DNA of 64,000 nucleotides from DASQBT01 sp049578545 (GCA_049578545.1 JBAUMF010000092.1:1-64000); one strand, 5' to 3'. Counted from the first letter of the stretch, positions 53,800 through 63,466 are shown. Program-made: numbers and translations. The notes: generated by a model not told the origin, from the letters alone.

Positions 53800-55215
53800 T
53801 CACGCAAACAACCCATGCACGAACCACTCGCCGCTGGCGCGCTCGCAAAACACCCACAGCCGCGCGCCGGTCTGGGCCTGCGCCACGTAATAGTCGCGCG
53901 CCACTTCCATGCCATCCCACCAGCCGCTTTCGATGCGCTCCGGCCCGGCCTTCATCACCAGCCGGCCATCGCGGCAAGGCAGGGGCCGGGGCAGCAGCCA
54001 CAGGGGACGGTGGGGATTACCGGGTGATGCAGAATCATTGCCCGCTTCGCAGTGCCGCCAGGCCCGTTCCGGCCGGTGGTCGGCGGCCGGCTCGATGCCA
54101 AATACCGCGGCCTTGCCCAGCCGGATGCGCAGGCGTTCCAGCAGCAGGTTGCCGTCGCCTTCTCTTGCATGTGTCTGGAACAGGTCGCCACTCGAAGCTG
54201 CCAGCGGCAGGATGCGGCAGGCATGGAGCATGATGGCATGCACCGGAGCAGCCAGGCGGGTGCGGGCCAGGGTTTCGCGCAGCAGAAGTTGCATGTGCTG
54301 CGCTGCGCGCGCGGGTTGCACGAATCCGAGCTGCAGCACGGTATCCGCTGCATCCTCATGGCAACAGACCAGTTCGAGTTCCTGCACGCCGGCCTGGCGC
54401 AAACTGAGCCAGCCTTCCAGCTCCGGCAGCAGGCGACGCACGGCGAACAGCAGCGCTTCCGCTTCGTGCACCGGCGCCGGCAGTGTCAGGCGGCGCGCGA
54501 AGCTGGGCGGCGGCACAAAGAACACGCGCGCCTCGGGCAGTCCGCCCAGCGCGCGATCCAGTTCGTCCAGCAGACCACGGCCGAACCGCCGCACCACGCC
54601 GGCACGCGGCAGGCGCAGGCATTCGCCCAGGGTGCTCACGCCGACGTTTTCCAGGCCGTCAAGGATTTCGGCTGGCTGATCGAGCAGACTCAGCGGCAGC
54701 GCGGCAAGAGAGGGCTGCAACTCCACCGCGTCGCGCACGACAATCCCTGTTTCCGAGCGCGCCAGCAGCCAGGCGCCCTTCGCCGTCGGCGCGCAGGCGT
54801 GGGTGGATGCGTAGCCCATTTCTTCCAGGCCGGCCAGCACCTTGCCAAGCATCTGGTCGAGGCCACGGTGCAGGCGCAGGCAGCTGCCGATTTCCAGCAG
54901 CAATCCAGTTGGAGGTTGAAGGCTCACGGCGGGGGTGAAACGGCCCGCCCAGGCAGCCAGGCCGGACAGGGATTCCTGCTCGGCACCCAGGTCGCGGGTG
55001 TTCACCACGAGCCCGGCCGCCAGCGCCTGGGCGGCGGAAACCGGCATGCCGACCCTCACCCCACACGCCGCCGCAGCTGCATTGCAGGCCATCACCCGCG
55101 TACGGCTGCCCTGCTTTTCTGCCACCGCCAGAGGCTCGGGCGCGGCACTGCCGCGGGAAAAGATTTCCACTGAAAGCGCCGGAAAATGGAGAGCGAGCCA
55201 CAACATCGACAGCAT
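53800..55215 (-). CDS. imuB: Y-family polymerase-like protein ImuB
   Basis: ImuB is the hub of the mutasome that links ImuA, DnaE2 and the beta clamp. The 471-aa protein has the Y-family fold (MLWLALHFPALSVEIF, RVMACNAAAAACGVRVGM, a helix-hairpin-helix around LENVGVSTLGECLRLPRAGVVRRFG). The catalytic acidic residues of active Y polymerases are not in place, as in other ImuB proteins. The C-terminal domain includes RPERAWRH and WWDGMEVARDYYVAQ, typical of ImuB. It lies 24 bp after imuA. The start at 55215 gives the normal N-terminus. Confidence 0.93.
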   Translation of the reverse strand: MLSMLWLALHFPALSVEIFSRGSAAPEPLAVAEKQGSRTRVMACNAAAAACGVRVGMPVSAAQALAAGLVVNTRDLGAEQESLSGLAAWAGRFTPAVSLQPPTGLLLEIGSCLRLHRGLDQMLGKVLAGLEEMGYASTHACAPTAKGAWLLARSETGIVVRDAVELQPSLAALPLSLLDQPAEILDGLENVGVSTLGECLRLPRAGVVRRFGRGLLDELDRALGGLPEARVFFVPPPSFARRLTLPAPVHEAEALLFAVRRLLPELEGWLSLRQAGVQELELVCCHEDAADTVLQLGFVQPARAAQHMQLLLRETLARTRLAAPVHAIMLHACRILPLAASSGDLFQTHAREGDGNLLLERLRIRLGKAAVFGIEPAADHRPERAWRHCEAGNDSASPGNPHRPLWLLPRPLPCRDGRLVMKAGPERIESGWWDGMEVARDYYVAQAQTGARLWVFCERASGEWFVHGLFA

Positions 55216-55239
55216 TCACATGCAAATGGATTTGGTGGA

Positions 55240-55941
55240 TCAGCTTCCCCGCAGATCGCGGGCCGCTTCCCTGGAATGTGCAGAAGGTGAAATCGACGCG
55301 CCTGCATGGCGCACGCTCCCGGCTTGAGGCAGATCGACCAGCACCGGCTTGCCCACGGGCCCGCCGCGGCGTTTGAGGATGTGCACCGCGAGGCCATTAG
55401 CTATGGGCTCCAGGCGCAGCCGCAGCGCGGCGGGGGAACGCTCCTGCGCGGCACATCCGGGACGGAACAGGACGCCCCAGGCGCGTCCGGTTTCCGCCGC
55501 CAGTTGCAGGCGACGCATGCGCCGCTCGTCGGGCGTCTTGAGCCATGCCAACACCGCATCGCAGGCGCCCGAGTGCAGCGCCTGTTCCGCAGTCCACCAG
55601 GCATCGTCAGCTGATTGCGCCTGTGCTACCAGCAGCCGCTTCAAGCCAAGGCCGACGGCAGCCAGCGCCGGCGCATAGGGCACATGGGGCGGCGCCACCC
55701 AGGCCAGCCATCCGCTTTCCCGGGAAAGGCGGACCAGCGCCGGTATCAGCAGATGCAGTTCACCAATCCCCTCGCGTTCGGCAAGAATTTCGGTCAGGGC
55801 GCCGCGCGGCCAACCGCCGCCTGGCAGCAGTTGATCAAGCTCGGCAAAACCGGTCGGCAATGCATCGGTGGCCGCCAGCGCGCGCTGGTCGCCGCGCCAG
55901 ATACCGGGGTGGCGCAGCACCGAATCGAGAGCAGCGCTCAT
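55240..55941 (-). CDS. imuA: Translesion synthesis-associated protein ImuA
   Basis: ImuA is a RecA-like accessory protein (also called SulA-like or RecA-NTD-like) of the DnaE2 mutasome. The 233-aa sequence has LPTGFAELDQLLPGGGWPRGALTEILAEREGIGELHLLIPAL (motif only), matching the RecA-fold start with a degenerate Walker A, and WLAWVAPPHVPYAPAL. The C-terminal region has GGPVGKPVLVDL. ATG 55941 overlaps the end of lexA by 4 bp, so lexA, imuA and imuB are cotranscribed. Confidence 0.92.
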   Translation of the reverse strand: MSAALDSVLRHPGIWRGDQRALAATDALPTGFAELDQLLPGGGWPRGALTEILAEREGIGELHLLIPALVRLSRESGWLAWVAPPHVPYAPALAAVGLGLKRLLVAQAQSADDAWWTAEQALHSGACDAVLAWLKTPDERRMRRLQLAAETGRAWGVLFRPGCAAQERSPAALRLRLEPIANGLAVHILKRRGGPVGKPVLVDLPQAGSVRHAGASISPSAHSREAARDLRGS

Positions 55942-56540
55942 AAGGCCTTGTCGTTGCGGATCACGCCGACGCCGATTCCCTCAATGACGAGTTCCTGGCG
56001 CCGCAGGTCGGCCACGATGGGAGAAAAGTCGGGATTTTCCGGCAGGAGTTCCACTGTGTAGCCGCGTTTGCGGAAGCGCTTCACGGTGACTTCGTCATCC
56101 AGCCGTGCCACCACTACCTGGCCTGCGCGCGCTTCGGCACTGCGGTGGACGGCAAGCAGGTCGCCATCCAGGATGCCGACATCCTTCATGCTCATGCCAC
56201 GCACCCTGAGCAGATAATCTGCGCGCGGCGCGAACAGTGCGGCATCGATCTGGTAGCGCCCTTCGATATGCTCCTGGGCCAGGATCGGTCTGCCGGCCGC
56301 GACTCGTCCCACCACCGGCAGGCCACCACTGTCAGTGAGACGGATGCCGCGCGACGCGCCCGGCACAAGTTCCAGCACGCCTTTCCTGGCCAGAACCTTG
56401 AGATGTTCCTCGGCGGCATTGGCCGAACGGAATCCGAGCTGGTGCGCAAGTTCGGCGCGAGTAGGCGGCAGGCCGGTGGTTTCGATCCGTTCCCGGATCA
56501 GTTGCAGGATTTCCTGCTGGCGGGGAGTGAGGTCGCGCAT
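55938..56540 (-). CDS. lexA: SOS repressor LexA
   Basis: The 200-aa repressor has the N-terminal winged helix (LTPRQQEILQLIRERIETTGLPPTRAELAHQLGF as a pattern; recognition helix near residues 28-40). The Ala-Gly cleavage site lies in VAAGRPIL near residue 85. The catalytic Ser is in VRGMSMKDVGILDGDLLAV and the catalytic Lys in VVARLDDEVTVKRF. It is first in the operon lexA-imuA-imuB-dnaE2 and has a LexA box 20 bp upstream of its ATG, so it is autoregulated. It may be the only LexA or a second one; nothing in the window decides. Confidence 0.95.
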   Translation of the reverse strand: MRDLTPRQQEILQLIRERIETTGLPPTRAELAHQLGFRSANAAEEHLKVLARKGVLELVPGASRGIRLTDSGGLPVVGRVAAGRPILAQEHIEGRYQIDAALFAPRADYLLRVRGMSMKDVGILDGDLLAVHRSAEARAGQVVVARLDDEVTVKRFRKRGYTVELLPENPDFSPIVADLRRQELVIEGIGVGVIRNDKAL

Positions 56541-56559
56541 GCGTGTTGCTCCATGAGTA

Positions 56560-56575
56560 CTGTATATTTATACAG
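56560..56575. promoter_or_regulatory. LexA (SOS) box of the lexA-imuA-imuB-dnaE2 operon
   Basis: CTGTATATTTATACAG is a near-perfect Escherichia coli-type box (CTG-N10-CAG), 20 bp upstream of the lexA start. It differs in only one base from the helicase box at 47100-47115. Confidence 0.92.
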
Positions 56576-56735
56576 TATCAGGGATGCAACTTCAAGACGT
56601 CGTATTTAGTGTCCGAAAATTTCCGCTACCGATAGCACACACGGAACTATCTTCCCCATAAGTACCATAAGGGGCTGTGCAGCAATCCATTTCGGGGATC
56701 AGGCACTCTTGATTTCTGCAAGCCCGGTGCCCTAT

Positions 56736-56861
56736 TCATTCCGCAACCCGAAAACCAGCCATCCCGCCGACGTTCACTCCCAACAAGCCGGCAGCCAGGT
56801 TGACAGGCAAAGCGATGACCGTAACGGCTGTGAGCACAAAGACACTGCGATTCGTGCGCCC
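56736..56861 (-). pseudogene. C-terminal remnant of a CorA/ZntB-type transporter
   Basis: A 41-codon minus-strand frame bounded by stops reads TNRSVFVLTAVTVIALPVNL followed by AAGLLGVNVGGMAG. This is the last transmembrane pair of CorA/ZntB-like metal transporters, with the signature Gly-x-Asn after the first helix (GMN in most, GVN here). No start or N-terminal part is present. It is too short to be a functional gene, so it is a decayed fragment between lexA and the Crp-type gene. Confidence 0.6.
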
Positions 56862-56929
56862 TTATGATCTTTACCCTGTCACGATGCTCTCGCAGCCACC
56901 AGAATGATGGCTCCTCCCGGCTGCAGGCC

Positions 56930-57574
56930 TTACCAGCTCGCCGGCAACTGTCTCGGTATGACCATTTTCCTGTCTTCTATACGGATGTAGCCGCCAGTGC
57001 TCAGGTCCTTCAGAATGCGGCTCACCATTTCCCGGGAGGCTCCCACCATGTTAGCGATCTCCTGGTGGGTAAGCCGCTGCTCGATCACTAGCTCGCCCTG
57101 TTGTTCCGTTGCCAGATTCAACAGGGTGTGCGCGACCCGCCCGTAAACGTCCAGCAGGGCCAGACCCTTGACCTGATCTGTAAGAGAACGGACCCGCTTC
57201 ACCAATGTGCGGATAAGTCCCAAGGCAAAGCCGGGATGTTCTGCCAGGCAACGTTCGAATCCCGCCTTGGAAACCACTGCCATCTGGCACGGCTCCAAGG
57301 TCATGACCGAAGCCGATCGGGGTGCATCGTCGATGATTGCCAGCTCACCGAAGTACTCACCAGGCCCCCCCATATTCAACAGGACCTCCTTCCCCTTCTC
57401 GTCGCTAAGATAGACCTTAACTTTTCCCGTCAAAATGATATAGAACATTTCGCTCGGGTCTCCCTCATTGACCAGAATGGTGTTCTTGGAATACGATCTC
57501 CGCACGCCGTAGCTGGCGACGAGCCGCATGTCCTCCTCGCTCAGTTCGGGGAAAAATTGGTTTCCAGATGTCAT
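56930..57574 (-). CDS. Crp/Fnr family transcriptional regulator
   Basis: The product has about 214 aa from ATG 57574 (MTSGNQFFPELSEEDM). An N-terminal cyclic-nucleotide-binding beta roll (about 20-130: EGDPSEMFYIILTGKVKVYL, GPGEYFGELAIIDDAPRSASV) is followed by the dimer helix and a C-terminal helix-turn-helix (HQEIANMVGASREMVSRILKDL). GELAIIDDAPRSASV has the Crp-type Glu, Arg and Ser positions of a cyclic-nucleotide pocket, and the cysteines of Fnr are absent. A true effector is not proven. It is divergent from the CHASE2 cyclase across 128 bp, which makes cAMP signalling plausible. Confidence 0.9.
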   Translation of the reverse strand: MTSGNQFFPELSEEDMRLVASYGVRRSYSKNTILVNEGDPSEMFYIILTGKVKVYLSDEKGKEVLLNMGGPGEYFGELAIIDDAPRSASVMTLEPCQMAVVSKAGFERCLAEHPGFALGLIRTLVKRVRSLTDQVKGLALLDVYGRVAHTLLNLATEQQGELVIEQRLTHQEIANMVGASREMVSRILKDLSTGGYIRIEDRKMVIPRQLPASW

Positions 57575-57702
57575 CGTATCGGGCCCATTCCGGGCATGAA
57601 TACAAGCCTCTCGAAATGAATGTCTTAGATTTTGTACGTCACTGGGCAAGTATAGCAGCCTGATCAACCAGGGCGGGGTGCAACGCCGCAGGCCGCATTG
57701 TT

Positions 57703-59928
57703 GTGGCAGTGGAGACGAGGGCTCGGACCATCTCAATATCGGTCAAGACACTACTCCTGGGCCTGCTGATGGCACTAATCGGTATTATGGCCAGCATGGT
57801 GCCGCCAGTGGCCGCGATCGAGAAGGATATCGGGCTTGGCTGGCTATTCGAGTTGCGTGGGGCCAGGCCTGCGCCTGCAGAGGTGGTTGTCGTCACCATC
57901 GATCGTCAGTCTTCCGACGCACTTGGCTTGCCCAACAAGCCCAGCAAATGGCCCCGCGCACTGCATGCGCGTCTGGTGCGCAAACTCAAGGAGTTTGGGG
58001 CCCAAGTGGTCATTTTCGACGTCATCTTCGAGGAGGCGCGGAATCCAGCACAGGACGCCGAGTTCGCCCAGGCATGCCGGGAAGCCGGCAATATTGTCCT
58101 GTTCGAATATCTCAAACGGGAATCGCTTGGGGGTGTCGACAGTACGCTTATGGTCGAGAGAGTGGTTCCGCCTATTACCGAGCTTGCCCGCGCGGCAGCC
58201 GCCCTGGCCCCCTTCCCGCTGCCCAAGGTGCCGGTCAAGGTGAGTGACTCCTGGTTGTTCAAGACCGGGGCCGGGGATGCGCCCACGCTGCCGGTGGCTG
58301 CTCTGCAGTTATACGCGCGCCCGTTCCATGCCGAACTGCTGCGCCTGCTCCACGAGACGGCCTCTGAGGAAGGGTTTGCGGCGCCTGCTTTGGATGAGAG
58401 CCCGGTGGCAATTGCGCAGGACTTGCGCCAGTTGTTCCTGACGCATCCCAACTTGGCCCCCAGGCTGCGTGCCCGGCTGAAGGATCAAACGACGGTCGCC
58501 AACTCCCGCGCGCGCTCGGTCCTCAGGGCATTGGTCGACGTTTACAGCGGTCCAAGCAGCCGCACTCTCGACTTCTATGGCCCGCCCCGCAGCATTACCA
58601 CCATCCCCTATTATCGAGTCCTGGAAGGACACCTAAGCCCGGCAGACTTTGCTGGCAAGGCTGTGTTCGTCGGTTTCTCGGAGCAATTGCAGCCGGAACA
58701 GAAGGATGGGTTTTACACGGTGTTTTCCCAGCCGAGTGGCCTGGACATGAGCGGCGTTGAGATCGCAGCCACCGCCTTTGCCAATCTTTTGGAAGGCCAT
58801 AGCGTCAAGTCGCTCCCGTTATCCCAGTACTATCTGGTGATCGCTCTTTGGGGATTGGCGCTGGGGACGCTGCTGTTACTGCCACCCGTCGTACTCCTGC
58901 CCACGACTGCGGCGCTGGCGGCGGCATACTTCGGCCTGGCGTATCACTCCTTCGCTGGAGATGGCACATGGCTACCGGTGGTGGTGCCACTGCTGCTGCA
59001 ACTGCCGGCAGCCCTGCTGGGTGCCCTGCTCTGGCGCTACCTGGATGTCCGGCGTGAGCGCCAGCGCATTCGCAAGGCCTTCCAGCACTACCTGCCGGGC
59101 CCGGTCGTGGATGCCCTGAGCCGCGGCACAGCCGATATGACGACCAAACCCGAGGTCATGCATGGCATCTGCCTGGCCACCGACGCCGAACAGTACGCCA
59201 CACTTGCGGAGCGCCTGCAACCCGAGGTGCTGCACACGCTGTTGAACCGCTACTACGACACGCTGTTCGAGCCGGTGCGGCGTCGGGGCGGCTTCATCTC
59301 GGATGTGGTCGGAGATTCGATGCTCGCCATCTGGGCGGCCAGAACTGCCCAGCCATCGCTCCGCGGCCAGGCTTGCCACGCCGCACTCGACATCATGGAT
59401 GCCGTCGATGCGTTCAATCGGCGCACACCCGAGGCGATCCTGCCCACGCGCCTGGGCTTGCATTGCGGGGAGATCGTGCTGGGCAACGTAGGCGCCGGCG
59501 ATCATTACGAGTACCGGGCCGTGGGCGATATCGTCAATACAGCCACACGGGTGGAAGGACTGAACAAGCAGCTGGGCACCCGGGCCCTCGCCTCCCTGCA
59601 GATGATCGAGGGGATTGAGGACATCGTCACCCGGGAACTGGGCAGTTTTCGCTTGTCGGGAAAGACCCAACCGCTGGTGATTCATGAGCTGGTGGGTCGG
59701 GCAGGCCAGGTCGATGCCGCTGTGCAAGAGCGTTGTGCAGTTTTTGCCGAGGGCCTGAGGGCTTTTCGCGCAGAATCCTGGCGGGAAGCCGTCGAGGCCT
59801 TTCAAAGGCTGCTGACGAAATTTGGCGATGACGAGCCTTCCCGCTACTACCTGCACTTGTGCGAGCTGCATGCCAACGATCCGCCACCGACGCCGTGGGA
59901 CGGGGTCATCAACCTCAGACAGAAATAG
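57703..59928 (+). CDS. CHASE2-domain adenylate/guanylate cyclase
   Basis: The 741-aa protein starts at GTG 57703. A first membrane helix (residues 12-40) precedes an extracytoplasmic CHASE2 domain (about 40-380, with VVVVTIDRQSSDALG, PRALHARLVRKL, VVIFDVIFEE, GKAVFVGFS). Three membrane helices follow (about 370-445), then a class III cyclase domain (about 480-660). The latter has Asp in LATDAEQYATLAE, GGFISDVVGDSMLAIW with the second metal Asp, LGLHCGEIVLGNVG and RAVGDIVNTATRVEGLN. A TPR-like tail ends the protein. This is the usual CHASE2 cyclase architecture, and product choice (cAMP or cGMP) is not decided. It is divergent from a Crp-type gene and precedes the FecR-TPR protein. Confidence 0.92.
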   Translation: MAVETRARTISISVKTLLLGLLMALIGIMASMVPPVAAIEKDIGLGWLFELRGARPAPAEVVVVTIDRQSSDALGLPNKPSKWPRALHARLVRKLKEFGAQVVIFDVIFEEARNPAQDAEFAQACREAGNIVLFEYLKRESLGGVDSTLMVERVVPPITELARAAAALAPFPLPKVPVKVSDSWLFKTGAGDAPTLPVAALQLYARPFHAELLRLLHETASEEGFAAPALDESPVAIAQDLRQLFLTHPNLAPRLRARLKDQTTVANSRARSVLRALVDVYSGPSSRTLDFYGPPRSITTIPYYRVLEGHLSPADFAGKAVFVGFSEQLQPEQKDGFYTVFSQPSGLDMSGVEIAATAFANLLEGHSVKSLPLSQYYLVIALWGLALGTLLLLPPVVLLPTTAALAAAYFGLAYHSFAGDGTWLPVVVPLLLQLPAALLGALLWRYLDVRRERQRIRKAFQHYLPGPVVDALSRGTADMTTKPEVMHGICLATDAEQYATLAERLQPEVLHTLLNRYYDTLFEPVRRRGGFISDVVGDSMLAIWAARTAQPSLRGQACHAALDIMDAVDAFNRRTPEAILPTRLGLHCGEIVLGNVGAGDHYEYRAVGDIVNTATRVEGLNKQLGTRALASLQMIEGIEDIVTRELGSFRLSGKTQPLVIHELVGRAGQVDAAVQERCAVFAEGLRAFRAESWREAVEAFQRLLTKFGDDEPSRYYLHLCELHANDPPPTPWDGVINLRQK

Positions 59929-60154
59929 CAGCCGTTATGGCTGAGCTTGGCTTTTCGCGCTCAGCGAGCGGCACATCCGGTCCTGCGGCCTGTATCGATG
60001 CCTTGCTATGTTGAGTGCAATCGACTAGAAAGATGACTGTATGCCAATGGCCGTCTATGTTGGGACGAGAGGCCAATGCGCGATAAGCTGACTGCAATCT
60101 TCCCCTGGGGCTGCCCAGGGATTTGAACGAAGTTGCCGCAAAGGGAGAGAAATT

Positions 60155-63100
60155 TTGGGTCCTGCTGCGTTAGGTTTTTTCCTGATGCTGGTCGCGCTTG
60201 GCTTGCTTCCAGCGCCGGCCAGCCTCGCGGCTGACCGCTGCGAGCCGTGGGCAGCACAATTGTCCTCGGTCCAGGGGCGAGTGGAAGCCAAACGCATGGG
60301 GACTGACCGCTGGCAACCGGTGTCCTCCGGCGCGGTCTTCTGTCCAGGGGACAGCCTGAGGGTCGAGGCACTGAGCCGGGCGGCTGTCCTGCTGCCCAGC
60401 GAAACAATGTTGCGACTCGACCAGAGAACGACGATCACCTTCCCCGCGGTCGAGGCCAAAAAGGCGTCGTGGCTTGACCTGCTTGACGGCGCCGTGCACT
60501 TCATCAGCCGCCGGCCGCGGAACCTGCAGATCAAGACCCCCTTCGTCAATGCAGCGATCGAGGGCACGGAGTTCGTTTTGCGCGTCGGCGCCGATCAGAC
60601 CGAACTCTGGGTGTTCGAGGGACGCGTCCTGGCCAGCAACACAGCCGGAAGCCTGGCAGTCGGCGGTGGCGAGGCGGCGGTGGCCAAAGCCGGCCAGCCG
60701 CCCATGCGGCTGGTGGTTCGGCTCCGGGACGCCGTGCAGTGGGCGCTTTACTATCCGCCTCTGATTGACTTGCGCGCAACCGCCTATGAGGTCGGCCCCG
60801 CTGCCAAGACACTGAGCGAAGCGCTGGAGCGCTACCAACGAGGGGATCCGGCTGGCGCCCTGGCAAGACTCGATGAGGTTCCGCCTGGTTCGCGGGATGC
60901 CTCCTATCTCGCTCTTCGAGACGGTCTGCTCTTATCCGTCGGCCGGGTCGATGAGGCCGACTCCGATATAGCCCAGGCCCTGACCCGCAACCCGGACGAC
61001 GGCATTGCACTTGCGCTGAAGTCTGTCATCGCATTGGCGCAAAGCGACAAGGAACAAGCCCTCGCGCTCGCGCGGCAAGCCGTCGAGCGCGCGCCCAACT
61101 CCCCGGTCCCGCGTATCGCCCTGTCCTATGCCCAAGAGGCAGACTTCCGAATTGACGCAGCGTTGGAAAGCGTGCAAGACGCGCTCAAACTGGACCCCAA
61201 TAATGCGCTGGCCCGGGCGCGGCTTGCTGAAGTCAAGCTTTCCAAAGGGGATTCAGGTGGCGCCCTGGAGGCGGCGCAGAAAGCCGTAGAACTCAATCCA
61301 AATCTGGCACGGACCGAGACGGTTCTCGGGTTCGCCCATCTCACGCGCATTGAAATTGATCAGGCCAAAGCTGCTTTCGAAAAAGCCATCGCGCTGGACC
61401 AGGCCGACCCCTTGCCGCGCTTAGGCCTAGGGCTCGCGAAGATCCGCGCGGGCAGCCTGGAGGCAGGACGCCAGGAGATCGAAATCGCCACCAGCCTCGA
61501 TCCGAGCAATTCGCTGATCCGAAGCTATATGGGCAAGGCGTATTTCGAGGAAAAGCGCGATGCCCTCGCCGGGGTCCAACTCGCCATGGCCAAGGAACTG
61601 GACCCCAAGGATCCGACACCGTGGTTCTACGACGCGATACGCAAGCAACTGGACAATCGGCCGGTGGAGGCCGTGGCAGACCTGCAGCAGTCCATCCAGC
61701 TCAATGACAACCGGGCCGTGTACCGATCGCGCCTCTTGCTGGACGAGGATGCCGCAGTGCGCGGCGTCAGTCTGGCGCGCGCCTACGACGACCTGGGCTT
61801 CGACCAGTTGGCCCTGCTCGATGCAGCCAAATCCTTGAGCATCGACCCGGCCGAAGCGTCCGCACACCGCTTTCTGTCCGACGCCTATGCCAACGTGCCG
61901 CGCTATGAAGTCGCGCGCGTGAGCGAACTGCTGCAGGCGCAATTGCTGCAGCCCCTCAATATCAATCCTGTGCAGCCGCAACTCACCGAGACTGATCTGA
62001 ATATCCCAGCCGCTGCCGGGCCTGCCAGGGCGGCGTTCGACGAGTTCACACCTATGTTCGCGCGGGACCAACTCCGGCTCACCGCTTCCGGGCTGGTTGG
62101 TAATCATCAAACCTGGGGGGATGAAGTGGTTGCATCGGGGATCGCGAATCGCGTCTCCTACAGCCTCGGGCAGTTCCATTACGATACCAACGGTTTTCGC
62201 CAAGGCAGCGATCTCAAGCACGATATCTATGATGCCTTTGTGCAGGCCTCGCTGACCGAGCAGCTCGACCTGCAAGTGGAATTCCGCCACCGTGAGACCG
62301 GGCAAGGAGACCTCCGGCTCAGTTACGACCCCACCTTCGTCCCTTCGGAGCGGCGCACGCTCGACCAGAACACCACCCGCCTCGGTATGCATTGGGCCGC
62401 TTCGCCGAGGTCGGATGTTATTGCTTCAATCATTTGTAGTGACCGAGCTGCAAACTTGAATGACCCCGGTTTGGGCGATCTCATCGTCGACGCTAATCAA
62501 CGCGGATACGATGCCCAAGGGCAGTATCTGACTCGGGCGGAGCGATTTAACCTGGCGCTCGGGGCGGGCAGTGCCAGGATCGACAGCAATCAAAGCTCGT
62601 CTTTTTTGGGCATTCCGGACCCCCCAGTTTCAGGTAAGATCAATCAGAACAACGCTTACGCCTATATCAATCTCAAGTTTGGCGACCATGCGCTCTGGAC
62701 TCTCGGTCTTGCCTTTGACACATATGACGATGGAACCCTAGACCTCCACCAGCTCAGCCCCAAGTTCGGCTTGCGATGGAACATCGTCGATGGTCTACAG
62801 CTGCGCACTGTCGCGCTGAGGAGTCTAAAACGGTTATTGATCGTAGACCAGACCTTGGAGCCGACCCAGATCGCCGGCTTTAACCAATTCTTTGACGATT
62901 TCAACGGCACCAAGGCGAAGCTATATGGCCTGGGCCTCGATGCAACCTTCAGCAGCCGTCTTCATGGCGGATTGGAAGGATCGCGGCGAGGACTTGAGGT
63001 GCCCTACGGCGCCGCGTTCTCCGACCAGAATGAAACGAATTTCCGTGCGTATCTATATTGGGCGCTGCATTCAAGCTGGGCCCTTAGCAGCCAATACCGC

Positions 63101-63466
63101 TTCGAGCGCATTGATGGTCAAGCGCTCGACCCGAACTTCAACCGGCTCGATACAACAAGCATTCCAATAAGGCTGCGCTACTTCGCCCTTAACGGCGCGT
63201 ACGCCGCGGTCGGACCAACGTTGGTGCGACAAGAGGTTGGCGCGACTTTCGCCGATCCAACCCCGGAGAAGTTTGTCGTCGTAGACGCAACGCTCGGATA
63301 TAGACTTCCGAGACGGCGGGGCATTGTTAGCCTTGACATCAGGAATTTGCTAAACAGGAAATTTCACTATCAGGACCTGAGCTTTACCAGCTCTGACCCG
63401 TTCAGGACGAATCCTGACTTCATCCCTGACCGAACCATCCTGGCCCGCTTCATGTTGAATTTCTAG
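60155..63466 (+). CDS. FecR-TPR-outer membrane beta-barrel protein
   Basis: The 1103-aa exported protein starts at TTG 60155 with AGGGAGA upstream and has a signal peptide (GFFLMLVALGLLPAPASLA). A FecR domain covers about 45-190 (VQGRVEAKRMGTDRWQPV, SWLDLLDGAVHFISRRPRNLQIKTPFVNAAIEGTEFVL as a pattern). About ten TPR repeats follow (about 225-600). A C-terminal segment of about 460 residues looks like an outer membrane barrel and ends in Phe (LARFMLNF), the usual barrel signature. Relatives are annotated as FecR or TonB-dependent-receptor-like proteins and often sit beside CHASE2 cyclases. A sensor of the envelope signalling to the cyclase is plausible but not proven. Confidence 0.85.
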   Translation: MGPAALGFFLMLVALGLLPAPASLAADRCEPWAAQLSSVQGRVEAKRMGTDRWQPVSSGAVFCPGDSLRVEALSRAAVLLPSETMLRLDQRTTITFPAVEAKKASWLDLLDGAVHFISRRPRNLQIKTPFVNAAIEGTEFVLRVGADQTELWVFEGRVLASNTAGSLAVGGGEAAVAKAGQPPMRLVVRLRDAVQWALYYPPLIDLRATAYEVGPAAKTLSEALERYQRGDPAGALARLDEVPPGSRDASYLALRDGLLLSVGRVDEADSDIAQALTRNPDDGIALALKSVIALAQSDKEQALALARQAVERAPNSPVPRIALSYAQEADFRIDAALESVQDALKLDPNNALARARLAEVKLSKGDSGGALEAAQKAVELNPNLARTETVLGFAHLTRIEIDQAKAAFEKAIALDQADPLPRLGLGLAKIRAGSLEAGRQEIEIATSLDPSNSLIRSYMGKAYFEEKRDALAGVQLAMAKELDPKDPTPWFYDAIRKQLDNRPVEAVADLQQSIQLNDNRAVYRSRLLLDEDAAVRGVSLARAYDDLGFDQLALLDAAKSLSIDPAEASAHRFLSDAYANVPRYEVARVSELLQAQLLQPLNINPVQPQLTETDLNIPAAAGPARAAFDEFTPMFARDQLRLTASGLVGNHQTWGDEVVASGIANRVSYSLGQFHYDTNGFRQGSDLKHDIYDAFVQASLTEQLDLQVEFRHRETGQGDLRLSYDPTFVPSERRTLDQNTTRLGMHWAASPRSDVIASIICSDRAANLNDPGLGDLIVDANQRGYDAQGQYLTRAERFNLALGAGSARIDSNQSSSFLGIPDPPVSGKINQNNAYAYINLKFGDHALWTLGLAFDTYDDGTLDLHQLSPKFGLRWNIVDGLQLRTVALRSLKRLLIVDQTLEPTQIAGFNQFFDDFNGTKAKLYGLGLDATFSSRLHGGLEGSRRGLEVPYGAAFSDQNETNFRAYLYWALHSSWALSSQYRFERIDGQALDPNFNRLDTTSIPIRLRYFALNGAYAAVGPTLVRQEVGATFADPTPEKFVVVDATLGYRLPRRRGIVSLDIRNLLNRKFHYQDLSFTSSDPFRTNPDFIPDRTILARFMLNF

